Assembly (NCBI GenBank): GCA_011045995.1
Contig: DSBQ01000015.1
Coordinates: forward strand, 1-57,455
Length of the DNA: 57,455 nucleotides
Source: Methanoculleus sp.
Lineage (GTDB): Archaea > Halobacteriota > Methanomicrobia > Methanomicrobiales > Methanomicrobiaceae
Reading direction: 5' to 3'
The translations under genes and the position numbers were made by a program. How positions within the stretch are numbered: the stretch's first letter is position 1; every line of letters starts with the position of its first letter. This document shows positions 48,088-57,155 of this stretch, piece after piece. The notes beneath the pieces were generated by a model, which searched no databases, was not told the origin of the DNA, and saw only the letters and a list, made by a program, of their open reading frames with translations.

Positions 48088-48352
48088 CGGATTCCACCGG
48101 TCCGGTGCCGAACGATCTCCTGAGACAGGCGCCCGGACACAACGGGTTTTGCCCCCCTGTCATCAGATTCGGAGGTGCCATCCTCTCGTGCGCAAAGGCG
48201 GGGACCGGAAAGGCCCATCCGGACATATGCGTGCCCCCCATGCGCCATCGCCCGGCATTGCCACCGTATCATCACCCGACACGTATCCTGCGATTTTTGC
48301 GACCCATGAGATGCTCCCGGCATTTCAGGGATACGAAGCCCGCGCCCTTACC
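48088..48352. other. Non-coding stretch before lysS
   Basis: About 265 bases without a convincing gene; the open minus-strand frame here has atypical composition. A hairpin-like TCCACCGGTCCGGT element occurs just after the terminator (about 48094). Nothing else recognised; a small RNA is possible. Confidence 0.3.
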
Positions 48353-48360
48353 TATATATT
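48353..48360 (+). promoter_or_regulatory. TATA box of lysS
   Basis: TATATATT, centred about 34 nt before the lysS ATG. The predicted start site near 48382 gives an almost leaderless mRNA, in line with no SD in front of lysS. Confidence 0.55.
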
Positions 48361-48390
48361 GTTAATCTAAGAAGTCCAAATTATAACCCG

Positions 48391-49932
48391 ATGCAACAGC
48401 AAGCCGGCAATGCCAACGGAAAGATCCACTGGGCGGATGTCTGTGCAGCCGAGGTGGACAGGAATACCCCCCATCGGATTGCAACAGGCATCACCCCATC
48501 AGGTCCGATACACATCGGGAATATGCGGGAAGTACTGACAGGAGACCTCGTATTCAAGGCGATGAAAGAGAGCGGTCTCGATGCAGAACTGATATACATC
48601 GCCGATGATTTTGACCCCCTCAGAAAAGTCTATCCGTTCCTCCCTGAAGAATATAGCCAGTACATTGGCCGCCCCCTCTGTGACATCCCCTGTCCCTGCG
48701 GTGCTCATGAAAGTTATGCCGAACATTTTCTGGAACCGTTCCTGGACGCCCTTACCGAGATGGATGTCCGGCCCACCGTCATCAAATCAAGTGAACAGTA
48801 CCGCAGCGGGAAATATACCGGGCAGATTGCCGCCGTCCTCGAACACAGCCAGGAAATAAAAGAGATCCTCGAGAGAGTCTCTCGCAGGACCCTCCCCGAC
48901 GACTGGGTCCCGTACTACCCCGTATGTGCAGGCTGCAAAACGATCTCAAACGCAGAAATCCTCGGGCACGACCCGGAGGCCCACACGGTCACCTACCGCT
49001 GCGGATGCGGACATGTCGGGGTATCCGATTACGCAAAGGGGGAAGGGAAACTTGTGTGGAGAGTTGACTGGCCGATGCGCTGGGCAGCCCTCGGCATCAC
49101 CGTCGAACCGTTCGGAAAAGACCATGCGGCTGCAGGAGGTTCATATGACACCGGAAAGGAGATCGTCCGGCGCATCTTCCACGGAAATGAGCCGCACCCG
49201 GTACAGTACGAGTGGATCAGCCTGAAGGGAAAGGGCGCCATGGCATCCTCGACGGGTGTTGCCATCACCATCAATTCAATGCTCGATATCGTTCCACCGG
49301 ACGTTCTCAGGTATTTGATCGTCCGTACTAAGCCGGAAAAGGCGATCACCTTCGATCCCGGCATGGGGCTGGTAAGCCTGATTGAGGAGTATGCCCGTGT
49401 GGCGGAGGACGGGAGCAGCAGGGAGTACGAGCTCTCCGCCATCTCGTCTGTTGCAACCGACATCCCCTTCCGCCACCTGGTTACGGTTGTCCAGATTGCA
49501 CAGGATGAGGACGCGATATTCGACATCCTCACCAGAAGCGGCTATGATGTCACCAACCGGGATGCCGTCCTCGCCCGGGCAAAGCGGGCGAAGATCTGGA
49601 TTGAGCACTATGCACCTCCGGAGGTCACCTTTACCATCCGCCAGTCCCTTCCCCAGGAGACGCTCGCATTTGGCGAGGACGAACGCTACGGGCTTAGTGC
49701 GCTCCTTGCGATGTACACCGGCTTTGCCGACTGGCGTGCAGAGGATATTCATAATGCCGTCTACAAGGTTGCCGAAGAGACGGACGTTAGTTCGAAAGTC
49801 ATCTTCACGGCACTCTACATCGCCATCCTCGGTCAGAAACGCGGCCCCCGGCTGGGATGGTTCCTTGAGGCACTCGGCAGTGATTTTGTTACCGGCAGGA
49901 TTGCAGAAGCGGTGAATGCCGGTGCTGAGTAA
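48391..49932 (+). CDS. lysS: Lysyl-tRNA synthetase, class I
   Basis: A class I LysRS, the archaeal type unrelated in fold to class II. The HIGH motif is IHIGNMREVLTGD near residue 38 and the KMSKS-like loop is KGAMASSTGV near residue 285. A zinc-binding insertion has CAGCK and CGCGHVG. Length is 513 residues, normal. Start at ATG 48391 is nearly leaderless. The 3' end overlaps the radical SAM gene by 17 nt. Confidence 0.97.
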   Translation: MQQQAGNANGKIHWADVCAAEVDRNTPHRIATGITPSGPIHIGNMREVLTGDLVFKAMKESGLDAELIYIADDFDPLRKVYPFLPEEYSQYIGRPLCDIPCPCGAHESYAEHFLEPFLDALTEMDVRPTVIKSSEQYRSGKYTGQIAAVLEHSQEIKEILERVSRRTLPDDWVPYYPVCAGCKTISNAEILGHDPEAHTVTYRCGCGHVGVSDYAKGEGKLVWRVDWPMRWAALGITVEPFGKDHAAAGGSYDTGKEIVRRIFHGNEPHPVQYEWISLKGKGAMASSTGVAITINSMLDIVPPDVLRYLIVRTKPEKAITFDPGMGLVSLIEEYARVAEDGSSREYELSAISSVATDIPFRHLVTVVQIAQDEDAIFDILTRSGYDVTNRDAVLARAKRAKIWIEHYAPPEVTFTIRQSLPQETLAFGEDERYGLSALLAMYTGFADWRAEDIHNAVYKVAEETDVSSKVIFTALYIAILGQKRGPRLGWFLEALGSDFVTGRIAEAVNAGAE

Positions 49933-50884
49933 GGGCTGCAGGCTCTGCTTCAGAGGGGCCAAGATGGTCCTGTTCATTACCGGGCGGTGCGGCCGCAGCT
50001 GCTGGTACTGCCCGATATCCAGTGAGCGAAAGGGGAAGGACACCGCCTATGCCAATGACCGGGAGATACGGTGCGATGAGGATGTGCTGGATGAAGCACG
50101 CATCATGAGTGCCCTCGGCACCGGCATCACCGGCGGTGAACCCTTCCTGGTTCCTGAGAGGGTGGTCCATTACTGCCGCCTGCTCAAGGGCACGTTTGGA
50201 GACGGCCACCACATCCATATCTATACGGGTATCGCCCCGGGAAACGACGTTCTTGATGCGATCGCCGGACTTGTCGATGAGATCCGGTTCCACCCGCCCC
50301 ACGAGATCTGGCCTGACATCATGGAGAGCACATTTCCCCGGGCAATCCGCCATGCCCGTTCCCTTGGTATGGAGGTGACGGTCGAAGTACCCTCTCTTCC
50401 GGGAATCGACGCACTCGAACCTCTCATGGATGAACTGGACTTCTTCAATATCAACGAACTGGAATGGAGCGAGACCAATGCCCACGAAATGCGCATGCGA
50501 GGCCTTGACCTTGAGGACTGCTACCATAATGCGGTGGGCGGTGCAGAGGATTGGACACGGGAACTGCGCAGGCATGAGAAGGTCCACTGGTGCACATCAA
50601 CGTTCAAAGACTCGATTCAGCTCAGGGAACGCCTGAAACGAATCGCTGAAAACACTGCACGCTCCTTTGAAGAGATTACCGACGATGGCACGGTCATCTA
50701 CGGCGTACTGGAGTGCGGCGCGGATATGCCGGATATCGATCCGGAGACAATGGAGGTCACAGGCGGACGGGTGGAGATGGCATGGTGGGTGCTCACCGAC
50801 GATTTCCGGGATCATCCGGGAAAGAAATATGTGGTGGAACGGTACCCGAACAATGGCATGATTGTCGAGGTCATCCCCCTATGA
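49916..50884 (+). CDS. Radical SAM protein of unknown function (COG2108-like)
   Basis: 322 residues. The radical SAM cluster is CGRSCWYC (near residues 25-32), the CX3CX2C form. GGE-like binding is in GTGITGGEPFLV. A Cys-containing N-terminal part (GCRLCFRGAK) and the late HWCTSTFKD block suggest an additional cluster or metal. It resembles the archaeal group annotated as related to pyruvate-formate lyase activases, but no glycyl-radical partner is present. It overlaps lysS (17 nt) and uppS (4 nt), so it is translationally coupled to both. Confidence 0.85.
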   Translation: MPVLSKGCRLCFRGAKMVLFITGRCGRSCWYCPISSERKGKDTAYANDREIRCDEDVLDEARIMSALGTGITGGEPFLVPERVVHYCRLLKGTFGDGHHIHIYTGIAPGNDVLDAIAGLVDEIRFHPPHEIWPDIMESTFPRAIRHARSLGMEVTVEVPSLPGIDALEPLMDELDFFNINELEWSETNAHEMRMRGLDLEDCYHNAVGGAEDWTRELRRHEKVHWCTSTFKDSIQLRERLKRIAENTARSFEEITDDGTVIYGVLECGADMPDIDPETMEVTGGRVEMAWWVLTDDFRDHPGKKYVVERYPNNGMIVEVIPL

Positions 50885-51669
50885 AGATTCGTGCAGTCCC
50901 GGAAAAGATCTATGAATGGCACCTGAAAAAGACGATCCGTCATGTGCCGGGGCATATTGCCATTATCATGGACGGGAACCGCAGGTATGCCTCCAGTCTG
51001 GGAAAGAAGACGGCATTCGGCCACTCCATGGGTGCGCGGACCACGGAAGATGTGCTTGAGTGGGCACGTGAGCTCGGGGTGCGCACGATCACGCTCTACA
51101 CCTTCTCCACGGAGAACTTCAACCGTTCGGCGGATGAGCTGGAGGAACTCTTCTCCCTTTTCATGAGAAAATTCAGTTCCGTCCCCAGCGATGACCGCTT
51201 CCACAGGAACAGGATCTGCCTCCGGATCGTCGGCGATCGCAGCCAGATACCGGATCGTCTTCTCGAGGCCATCGAGGATGCCGAAGATGCCACCCGCGAT
51301 TATGACCGGTTCTACCTGAACATCGCGCTCGCCTACGGGGGGCGAAACGAGATCATCAGGAGTGCAAAAGCCATACTCGAGGATGAACGGGAAGGGCGCA
51401 TCCGTGCAGATGAGATTACCGCCCGCCTGGTCGAGGAGAAGATCTGTGCGGATACCAATCTTGCTCCGGTCGACCTGATCATCCGGACCGGGAATGAGAA
51501 ACGCACCTCAAACTTTCTGCCCTGGCTTGCAAACGGGTATGAATCCGCCGTATTCTTTTGCGCTCCCTACTGGCCGGTATTCAGGAAGATCGATCTTCTC
51601 CGGGGAATCCGTATCTATAACGACCGGGTCCGGCACCATCACCTGCCAAAGCGGCGTGCCCGTATCTGA
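50881..51669 (+). CDS. uppS: Cis-prenyltransferase, catalytic subunit (UppS-like)
   Basis: Makes long-chain polyprenyl diphosphate, the precursor of the dolichol-type carrier for glycosylation. The catalytic IIMDGNRRYA motif carries D31, and FSTENFNR, LNIALAYGGRNEI, and DLIIRTGNEKRTSNFL are conserved. The C-terminus lacks the RRFG (RxG) motif and ends HHHLPKRRARI. ATG 50881 overlaps the radical SAM stop by 4 nt; the frame is open to 50713. 262 residues. It faces a paralogue lacking catalytic residues (next entry). Confidence 0.93.
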   Translation: MKIRAVPEKIYEWHLKKTIRHVPGHIAIIMDGNRRYASSLGKKTAFGHSMGARTTEDVLEWARELGVRTITLYTFSTENFNRSADELEELFSLFMRKFSSVPSDDRFHRNRICLRIVGDRSQIPDRLLEAIEDAEDATRDYDRFYLNIALAYGGRNEIIRSAKAILEDEREGRIRADEITARLVEEKICADTNLAPVDLIIRTGNEKRTSNFLPWLANGYESAVFFCAPYWPVFRKIDLLRGIRIYNDRVRHHHLPKRRARI

Positions 51670-52232
51670 TAATCCCTCAGGGCTCTCAGAAAATCCACTC
51701 TCCTGAAGGTGTCCCAGTTGATATCCGTGAAGAAGAGTTCCGAATAGACCGACTGCCAGATTAAAAAGTCGGTCAGCTGATCCCCGCCCGTCTTGATGAC
51801 AAGATCCGGTTCGATCCTGATGGTCAGGTAGGACCGGAATAGTTCTTCATCCACCCGGGAGGGGGATATGCCGTCCTCCGCCATGGAGCGGATGGCCGCC
51901 GCTATCTCATCTTTGCCCGACATGCCTATGGCAACGAGGACATGGAAATCCCCGCTTCCAAAGCTTTCGCTCTCATCCCTGGAGTGGACCTCCACCCGGG
52001 CAAAGGATGCCAGACGCTGCAGTTCCGGCAGCAGGGTCCGGACATGGGGCGCAGAGGTGGTCCGGATATGGATGATAACGGTCGCGATACCCAGCTCCCT
52101 GCTCCAGCGGGCGAGATCCACTATCTTTCCGGGTGCGCTCAGGACCTCCGCTTCGCTGACCATGAAACATACGTTTTTCGGGATATCCTCCAGGGATTCC
52201 GCCAGCCTGCGTTCGTATATCTTCCTGAACAT
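51639..52232 (-). CDS. Non-catalytic cis-prenyltransferase homologue (NgBR/Nus1-like)
   Basis: 197 residues. The C-terminal half aligns with UppS: PDLVIKTGGDQLTDFLIWQ, then YSELFFTDINWDTFRRVDFLRAL, ending in RRFGR. The N-terminal P-loop block is degenerate: KNVCFMVSEAEV stands where UppS has DGNRR, so the catalytic Asp is absent. It is the pattern of the accessory subunit of heteromeric cis-prenyltransferases. ATG 52232 is used; no SD. The last 31 nt overlap the uppS 3' end on the other strand. Confidence 0.85.
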   Translation of the reverse strand: MFRKIYERRLAESLEDIPKNVCFMVSEAEVLSAPGKIVDLARWSRELGIATVIIHIRTTSAPHVRTLLPELQRLASFARVEVHSRDESESFGSGDFHVLVAIGMSGKDEIAAAIRSMAEDGISPSRVDEELFRSYLTIRIEPDLVIKTGGDQLTDFLIWQSVYSELFFTDINWDTFRRVDFLRALRDYQIRARRFGR

Positions 52233-52628
52233 GGATATCAGCGTAAGTAAGGAATGCTGCAGACATCCGGAGACATTGCATGAGCCGGTATACACCCCTT
52301 CCCTCCGGCGATATGTTCCCGGTACGGCCCGCCCCGCCGGGGACAGAGTCCGGTACCCGTATGTCCTGCAGTTTTTTATTATGTATCATAGGGAGGTGAA
52401 ATAAAGCATTCTTTCAGTGACACCGGAATTCCCCTCATCTGCCTGCCCGGTCTGCGCCGTCACCCTGTGCGCATGGACTCTTCGCCTGTCCGCTGAGGTT
52501 ACGGGTATACGGATACACGGGTAGACGGGTCACCGGCATTCTTTTCAACCGCAGATTTGATCTAGGTGGTGCGCATAACTGATAAGTCGTACTATGCGGA
52601 ACAACTGGCATGGAGGGAAGAAGAAACG
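52233..52628. other. 396-bp intergenic region with 8-bp tandem repeats
   Basis: Divergent region before dphB. It contains four 8-bp tandem repeats at 52501-52532 (listed separately), an SD-like GGGAGGTGA at 52390-52398 with no ORF behind it (GTGAAATAA), and TATA-poor sequence. No gene is supported. Confidence 0.4.
52501..52532. repeat. Four tandem 8-bp repeats, ACGGRTNN
   Basis: ACGGGTAT, ACGGATAC, ACGGGTAG, ACGGGTCA in perfect 8-bp phase, about 100 nt before the dphB start. The phase (not a helical turn) argues against a single operator array on one DNA face, but multimeric binding is possible. Confidence 0.6.
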
Positions 52629-53381
52629 ATGCTTTCATTTATTGGTCTGGGGCTGTTTGACGGCGAAGACATCTCACTGAAGGGGCTGAAAAAAATTCAG
52701 GCTGCAGATCACGTCTTTCTTGAAGGCTATACCTCACGCCTGATGGGAATTAAGATCTGCGAAATGGAGAACCTCTACGGGAAAACCGTCACCGTTCTCG
52801 GGCGCGAGGACGTCGAACAGCACCCGGACACCATTCTTGAATATGCCCGCGACTCGAATGTGGCATTTCTCACCGGCGGAGACCCCATGGTCTCGACAAC
52901 CCACGCCGACCTGAGAATACGGGCGGCAGAACGCAGCATCCCGACAGAGATCGTTCACGGCTCTTCGATTTCATCTGCCGTATGCGGGCTTTCCGGCCTG
53001 CAGAACTACCGGTTCGGCAAATCATGCTCCGTTCCGTTTCCCTCAAAGGGGTGGTTTCCGACGGCCCCTCTGGAGACCATTCTCACAAATCAGTCCCTGA
53101 ACCTCCATACCCTTGTATATCTGGATATCCAGCAGGAACGCTATATGACAGTACCGCAGGCAATAGAATTGATCGAAGAGATGGCAGAAAAGGAGCACAA
53201 AGATGCGCCGCGGATCTTTGTCGGCATCGCACGGGCAGGTTCGGACACCCCGCACGTTGCCGCGGGTGATGCAGAGACACTGAAGGAGCATGATTTCGGC
53301 GATCCGCTTCATGTCCTTGTCATCCCCGCACACCTGCACCCGATCGAAGAAGAATATCTCACAACATTTGCAGGACTATGA
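52629..53381 (+). CDS. dphB: Diphthine synthase
   Basis: A SAM-dependent methyltransferase that methylates the modified His of elongation factor 2 during diphthamide synthesis. N-terminal [19 protein letters not shown], then [25 protein letters not shown] with the SAM site, and [17 protein letters not shown]. 250 residues, normal. ATG 52629 has GGAGGGAAG a little far (about 13 nt); the frame is open to 52566. The next gene overlaps by 4 nt. Confidence 0.94.
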   Translation: MLSFIGLGLFDGEDISLKGLKKIQAADHVFLEGYTSRLMGIKICEMENLYGKTVTVLGREDVEQHPDTILEYARDSNVAFLTGGDPMVSTTHADLRIRAAERSIPTEIVHGSSISSAVCGLSGLQNYRFGKSCSVPFPSKGWFPTAPLETILTNQSLNLHTLVYLDIQQERYMTVPQAIELIEEMAEKEHKDAPRIFVGIARAGSDTPHVAAGDAETLKEHDFGDPLHVLVIPAHLHPIEEEYLTTFAGL

Positions 53382-53950
53382 GCATACAGGCACTTGGAGA
53401 AGCACTCTGGGACAAGACCGAAAAGGTCAGGCCGGCCGTTTCACGGGGAGGCTATTACTATGCGCTCTACCGTGAGATCACCGAGATGGCAGGCGCCTAT
53501 GCAAGCGACGGGTTCCGGTTCTATGAAGAGGGGGATACCGTCAACGCCCATGCCGCCATCACCTACGGATTCGGGTGGCTCGATTGCGGGTGTCTCCTCG
53601 GGATCTTCACCGACATAGCGGCTCTTGACGACCTGCCGGTCATCAAGGAGACCGTGGCGCCGAAACTGGAGAGCCACCTGAAGGAAAAAACCGCCAGATA
53701 TCAACGCATGCTCACTGACGCACTGGAATCTGTTATCATCAACCCCGATAAGGAAAGCCCGGTTCACCAGGCGGCGGTAGTCGTCATGAACAAAGCGGAA
53801 CGGCACCTGAAAAAAGCCGGGCAGAGCATAAAGGACGGCAACCGGCTGCAGGCCCTTGGCGAACTCAGCTACGGGTACGGATTTCTGGACGCCGGAATTC
53901 GCGCCGGGCTGCTGCGGGTGAAAAAAAACCGCCATTTGTTCACCATTTAA
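53378..53950 (+). CDS. DUF357 protein
   Basis: 190 residues. Two helical repeats, each containing a YGFGWLDCG / YGYGFLDAG block near residues 65 and 170, so the domain appears duplicated, with the shorter known DUF357 likely in the second half. No catalytic motif. Starts in the dphB stop (ATGA), a pairing kept in several Euryarchaeota, suggesting a link to EF2 or RNA. Confidence 0.8.
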   Translation: MSIQALGEALWDKTEKVRPAVSRGGYYYALYREITEMAGAYASDGFRFYEEGDTVNAHAAITYGFGWLDCGCLLGIFTDIAALDDLPVIKETVAPKLESHLKEKTARYQRMLTDALESVIINPDKESPVHQAAVVVMNKAERHLKKAGQSIKDGNRLQALGELSYGYGFLDAGIRAGLLRVKKNRHLFTI

Positions 53951-54023
53951 AGTAAAAAGGGTATATAGTACAGATTCTAAAAAATAGAGAATCAAGGGGC
54001 ATCAGATCAGGACGGGGTGATGA

Positions 54024-55064
54024 ATGGAGAAAAAACAGTGGAAATGGCTCGCAATATCGGTGGGGTTCAGCACTGTCGTTCTCCTGTTCGTTCTCTGGCT
54101 GACTATCGATGAAAACACCATCGGGTACCTGAGATATGCAAAGGTAGAGTTTCTGGCGTTCGCGCTCCTGCTGCATATGGGGGCATTTGTATTCTGGGCT
54201 CTGCGGATGAAGATGATGTCCCACTCGCTGGGCTATCATGTACCCTTCCTGCATTCCTTAAATGCGGTCTTTGCCAACCTGCTGGTCGCTGCCATCACCC
54301 CATCACAGGCCGGCGGAGAGCCCGTTCGCATTCATGAGCTCTACCGGTCAGAAGTACCGCTCGGGGACGCCACAGCGGTGGTCATCATGGAGCGCGTCCT
54401 TGACGGTATCGTTTTGGGGATCATAGGGATATTCTCATTTCTCATGCTTGCCTTTCAGGTCAGTGACCTCGAGGTAAACCTGACAACCCCGCTTCTTATC
54501 ATGTGGTTTCTCCTTGTGGTGGTGCTGGCCGTCTTTGTCAATTCCATTCGCCACCCGGATTTTTTGAAGCGGCTCCTCAAACGGATCTCCGGCTGGTTCA
54601 CGAAGAGATGGAAATCCGACCGGGTTGAGAGGCTCCGGGAACGGATCGATGAAGAGGTGGATAATTTCAATGCCGCACTGGCAAAGTTCATCGGAAAAGC
54701 CAGGCCCGGCCTGGTCTGGGGCATGCTCTTCACCTTCCTGTACTGGATCGCTGAGTTTCTCATACCTTCCTGTATCCTCATTGCTCTTGGCAAACCCCCC
54801 CATTTCCTGGAATCATTCATCGTGCAGCTGATGATTGCAATTCTCATGATGATCCCCCTGACGCCCGGCGGGTCGGGTATCGCCGAGATCGGCGCCACAT
54901 CATTGTACGGCCTGTTTGTTCCCTCTTCCATCGTCGGGGTCTTCGTCCTCATCTGGCGCCTCATCATGTATTATTTCAATGTCTTTGTCGGCGTCCTTGC
55001 AAGCGTGTTCATCGTCCGTCGTGAAATGATACTCCGAAGGATCAAACGCCTGAAACGAATCTGA
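54024..55064 (+). CDS. Lysylphosphatidylglycerol synthase TM-like / AglD-family (UPF0104) membrane protein
   Basis: 346 residues with about eight membrane helices and a basic cytosolic loop (KRWKSDRVERLRERIDEE). The UPF0104 hallmark PSQAGGEPVRIHEL near 97 and TPGGSGIAEIG near 280 are both visible. Relatives include lipid flippases and the C-terminal half of AglD used in S-layer glycosylation. There is no glycosyltransferase domain here. Adjacent polyprenyl genes fit a role in lipid-carrier movement, but this is inference. GGGTGATG SD. Confidence 0.85.
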   Translation: MEKKQWKWLAISVGFSTVVLLFVLWLTIDENTIGYLRYAKVEFLAFALLLHMGAFVFWALRMKMMSHSLGYHVPFLHSLNAVFANLLVAAITPSQAGGEPVRIHELYRSEVPLGDATAVVIMERVLDGIVLGIIGIFSFLMLAFQVSDLEVNLTTPLLIMWFLLVVVLAVFVNSIRHPDFLKRLLKRISGWFTKRWKSDRVERLRERIDEEVDNFNAALAKFIGKARPGLVWGMLFTFLYWIAEFLIPSCILIALGKPPHFLESFIVQLMIAILMMIPLTPGGSGIAEIGATSLYGLFVPSSIVGVFVLIWRLIMYYFNVFVGVLASVFIVRREMILRRIKRLKRI

Positions 55065-55218
55065 TGAGAAGAATCTTTTTCCCTTAATGCTGTGTGGGCA
55101 AGAGGCAACGCCGGTCATCCATTCCCTGCCGCAAACCTGGCGTCCGTGCCCCCGTATCCCCCATACATCCGTGGCCGTGGCGTGCAGATCAGGATCGTGA
55201 GGGTGTCTCCGTGCGGCC

Positions 55219-55848
55219 TTATACCAGAGAAGGGAGGAAGGATGCGATATAGTAGATGCCGAACATTACAAGAAGCAGACCGCAGGCACTGATCACTCTC
55301 CGGTACGTCTGCACGGAAAACAGGCTTCTGCCCCTGCCGATGCCCACCGACACGAAGGTAAACCATCCCAGATCGGCAAGCCAGTGGCCCGCCATGAAGG
55401 CCATCGCCACAAAAAAACCGCCCCGGACGCCATCCAGAAGAAATCCCGCCCCTATGGTCAGCCACCACAGCCAGAAATAGGGGTTGGATGCCGAGGTGAG
55501 AACGCCGGCGAGATAGGGGCTGGTGAGCACCTCCCCCTCCGGTACATCAAGGGATGCCTGTGGTGCCGACCGCAGGGTCATCACACCAAAGAAGAGCAGG
55601 AATATCCCCCCTGCAAAGGCAATATATGCACTGTACGGGATAATGAATCCAGCCAGGCCTACCAGGATGAAGACGACGAAGAGTGCCTCTATTGCCATAT
55701 GGCCTATGACAATCCTGGGCCCCACCGTCCATCCTTCCCGCATCGAGGCGGTGATGGTGGCGATCAGGGTGGGTCCAGGTGCCAGTGCACCGGTCAGGCC
55801 GATGATAAAGGACAGGACGAACATTCCTGCAATGCCGGCGTCGTTCAT
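55219..55848 (-). CDS. LysE family exporter
   Basis: 209 residues, six predicted membrane helices. The family signature is GLTGALAPGPTLIATI at the N-terminus, with ASNPYFWLWWLTIGAGF in the second half. Exports amino acids or similar small solutes; substrate unknown. ATG 55848 has GGTGAG 7-8 nt upstream. Last protein gene before the 5S rRNA. Confidence 0.88.
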   Translation of the reverse strand: MNDAGIAGMFVLSFIIGLTGALAPGPTLIATITASMREGWTVGPRIVIGHMAIEALFVVFILVGLAGFIIPYSAYIAFAGGIFLLFFGVMTLRSAPQASLDVPEGEVLTSPYLAGVLTSASNPYFWLWWLTIGAGFLLDGVRGGFFVAMAFMAGHWLADLGWFTFVSVGIGRGRSLFSVQTYRRVISACGLLLVMFGIYYIASFLPSLV

Positions 55849-55929
55849 TAAGCACTCACCTATTGAACGCAACGGACGTTAACCGCTTCGCTGCAGGCAT
55901 AATAATGGAGAATAACGTTATCATGTGAA

Positions 55930-56051
55930 AAACTGCAGCGAGGTATGGTTCCCGAGGGCTCGCGCACCTCAGTAGAGCATACTACGTGAGAGGACTTAAC
56001 TTCCGGGTTCGGGATGGGTCCGGGTGTACCCCCCTGCTATGGCCGCAGTTT
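55930..56051 (-). rRNA. rrf: 5S ribosomal RNA
   Basis: About 122 nt. Helix I pairs AAACTGC with GCAGTTT at the two ends. Loop B/C contains CCCATCCCGAACCCGGAAGTTAAG, the universal 5S core, and the loop E region CACGTAGTA follows. Boundaries are approximate by a few bases. No 23S or 16S sequence is near; the preceding gene on the same strand is tRNA-Cys. Confidence 0.95.
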
Positions 56052-56104
56052 AAAGCCGCAACGGATGTTGTGGCCGGTTCCTCGTGAAATACGAAGAACC
56101 GGAA

Positions 56105-56176
56105 AGCCAAGGTCCGGATTTGAACCGGAGTGTAGCTGCTCTGCAGGCAGCCGCGTGGCCGCTCCGCCACCTTGGC
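56105..56176 (-). tRNA. tRNA-Cys (anticodon GCA)
   Basis: Acceptor GCCAAGG/CCTTGGC with discriminator T, anticodon stem GCTGC/GCAGC around CTGCAGA (GCA), T arm CCGG(T)TTCAAATCCGG. CCA not encoded, no intron. It lies 53 nt upstream of the 5S gene in the same direction, so the two may share a transcript. Confidence 0.95.
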
Positions 56177-56309
56177 ATCGTAGTCTTGCCTTACTAGATT
56201 GGAAATACAAGCATAAAATATGTTTGATTGGTTCTCATGAAGAAATGAAAAGCATTAAGCTCAGCACGGCACCGGAAGACATAATGCTCTTTGATTCGCG
56301 GCCCTGCCC

Positions 56310-56570
56310 TTAATCCGCAGCCGTTTCCTCGCGTAGTTCATCAAAGGTCATCAGTTCATACCCGGCAACAGACATGTCCGGATTCAGGCGTATGCGCATA
56401 TAAAGTTCCAGGTCATTCTGCTCCAGCGCATACGGCTCGATCGAGTCGGATACCGGAAGAAAGCCCAGTGAAGCAAGTTCGCCCATAATCAGTTCAGCAT
56501 TGTCATACGACTTCATCAGATCATGAACATGCCCGATGACACGTTTCTGCTCATGCTCCCGGATTACCAT
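56310..56570 (-). CDS. Small hypothetical protein
   Basis: 86 residues, acidic, predicted alpha/beta. MKSYDNAELIMGELASLGFLPV resembles a ferredoxin-like or CutA-like small fold, but no family is recognised. SD is weak. Codon use looks typical of coding DNA. In the same orientation as tRNA-Cys/5S, but 130 nt upstream; probably independent. Confidence 0.55.
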   Translation of the reverse strand: MVIREHEQKRVIGHVHDLMKSYDNAELIMGELASLGFLPVSDSIEPYALEQNDLELYMRIRLNPDMSVAGYELMTFDELREETAAD

Positions 56571-56634
56571 GTATCCTACGTATACCGGTACAATATATTA
56601 CTTCACCGGCCCTACTCCCGGCGCTACCCAGCCT

Positions 56635-57051
56635 CTAGCACAGAAGAGCGTCCTGTCCCTGCAGCCGGGGGGAGGGAGAAAGCGGATGTGGCAGGAGACG
56701 TTCTTTGCGGGGAATTCGCACAATCCGGCAATAGGATCTTCGCTGTGCCAGGAGTTCACGTACCGCAGACAGGGAGACCGTAAACCGGTCGCCATTCACC
56801 AGTTCAATGTTCAGTGCCTTTCCCGAACGCGAGAGGGTCATCGTCCCTGCACTTCCCAGCAGCACCTGGCCCTGCCGGTTGCGGAGCGGCTCCACACGGG
56901 CAGAGAGCAGCCCGCCGCATGCCTGGGATACTTCCCCTACTCTCACCCCAAATCGCGTACCGCACAGCGTGCAGGTCAGAATCGTGCATTCATCACCATT
57001 CGCATCAACAGCATTGTACCTGTTTACCGCCAGAAAACCAGCCTTCTCCAT
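56635..57051 (-). CDS. Hypothetical protein with a Cys pair
   Basis: 138 residues. A CTLCG motif near residue 29 and a later lone Cys suggest a partial zinc site; KALNIELVNGDRFTVSLSAVRELLA looks like an ordered domain. The last 20 residues (PHPLSPSPRL...) look like non-coding translation, so the true end may be earlier, reached by a frameshift. GGAG is 9 nt before ATG 57051. Not a recognised family. Confidence 0.5.
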   Translation of the reverse strand: MEKAGFLAVNRYNAVDANGDECTILTCTLCGTRFGVRVGEVSQACGGLLSARVEPLRNRQGQVLLGSAGTMTLSRSGKALNIELVNGDRFTVSLSAVRELLAQRRSYCRIVRIPRKERLLPHPLSPSPRLQGQDALLC

Positions 57052-57155
57052 GATCGGTTGCTCCTGCCATCACGTCATCAGGGCTCTTAATAAGAACGAC
57101 CCGCAGGCGCCGTGAAAGTATTCTGCACCGGGCAATACCAACCAAGGCCCGGGGG

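Noticed and set aside
52390-52405. Small gene after the SD-like GGGAGGTGA
   Set aside because: The only start in reach (GTG) meets a stop after two codons.
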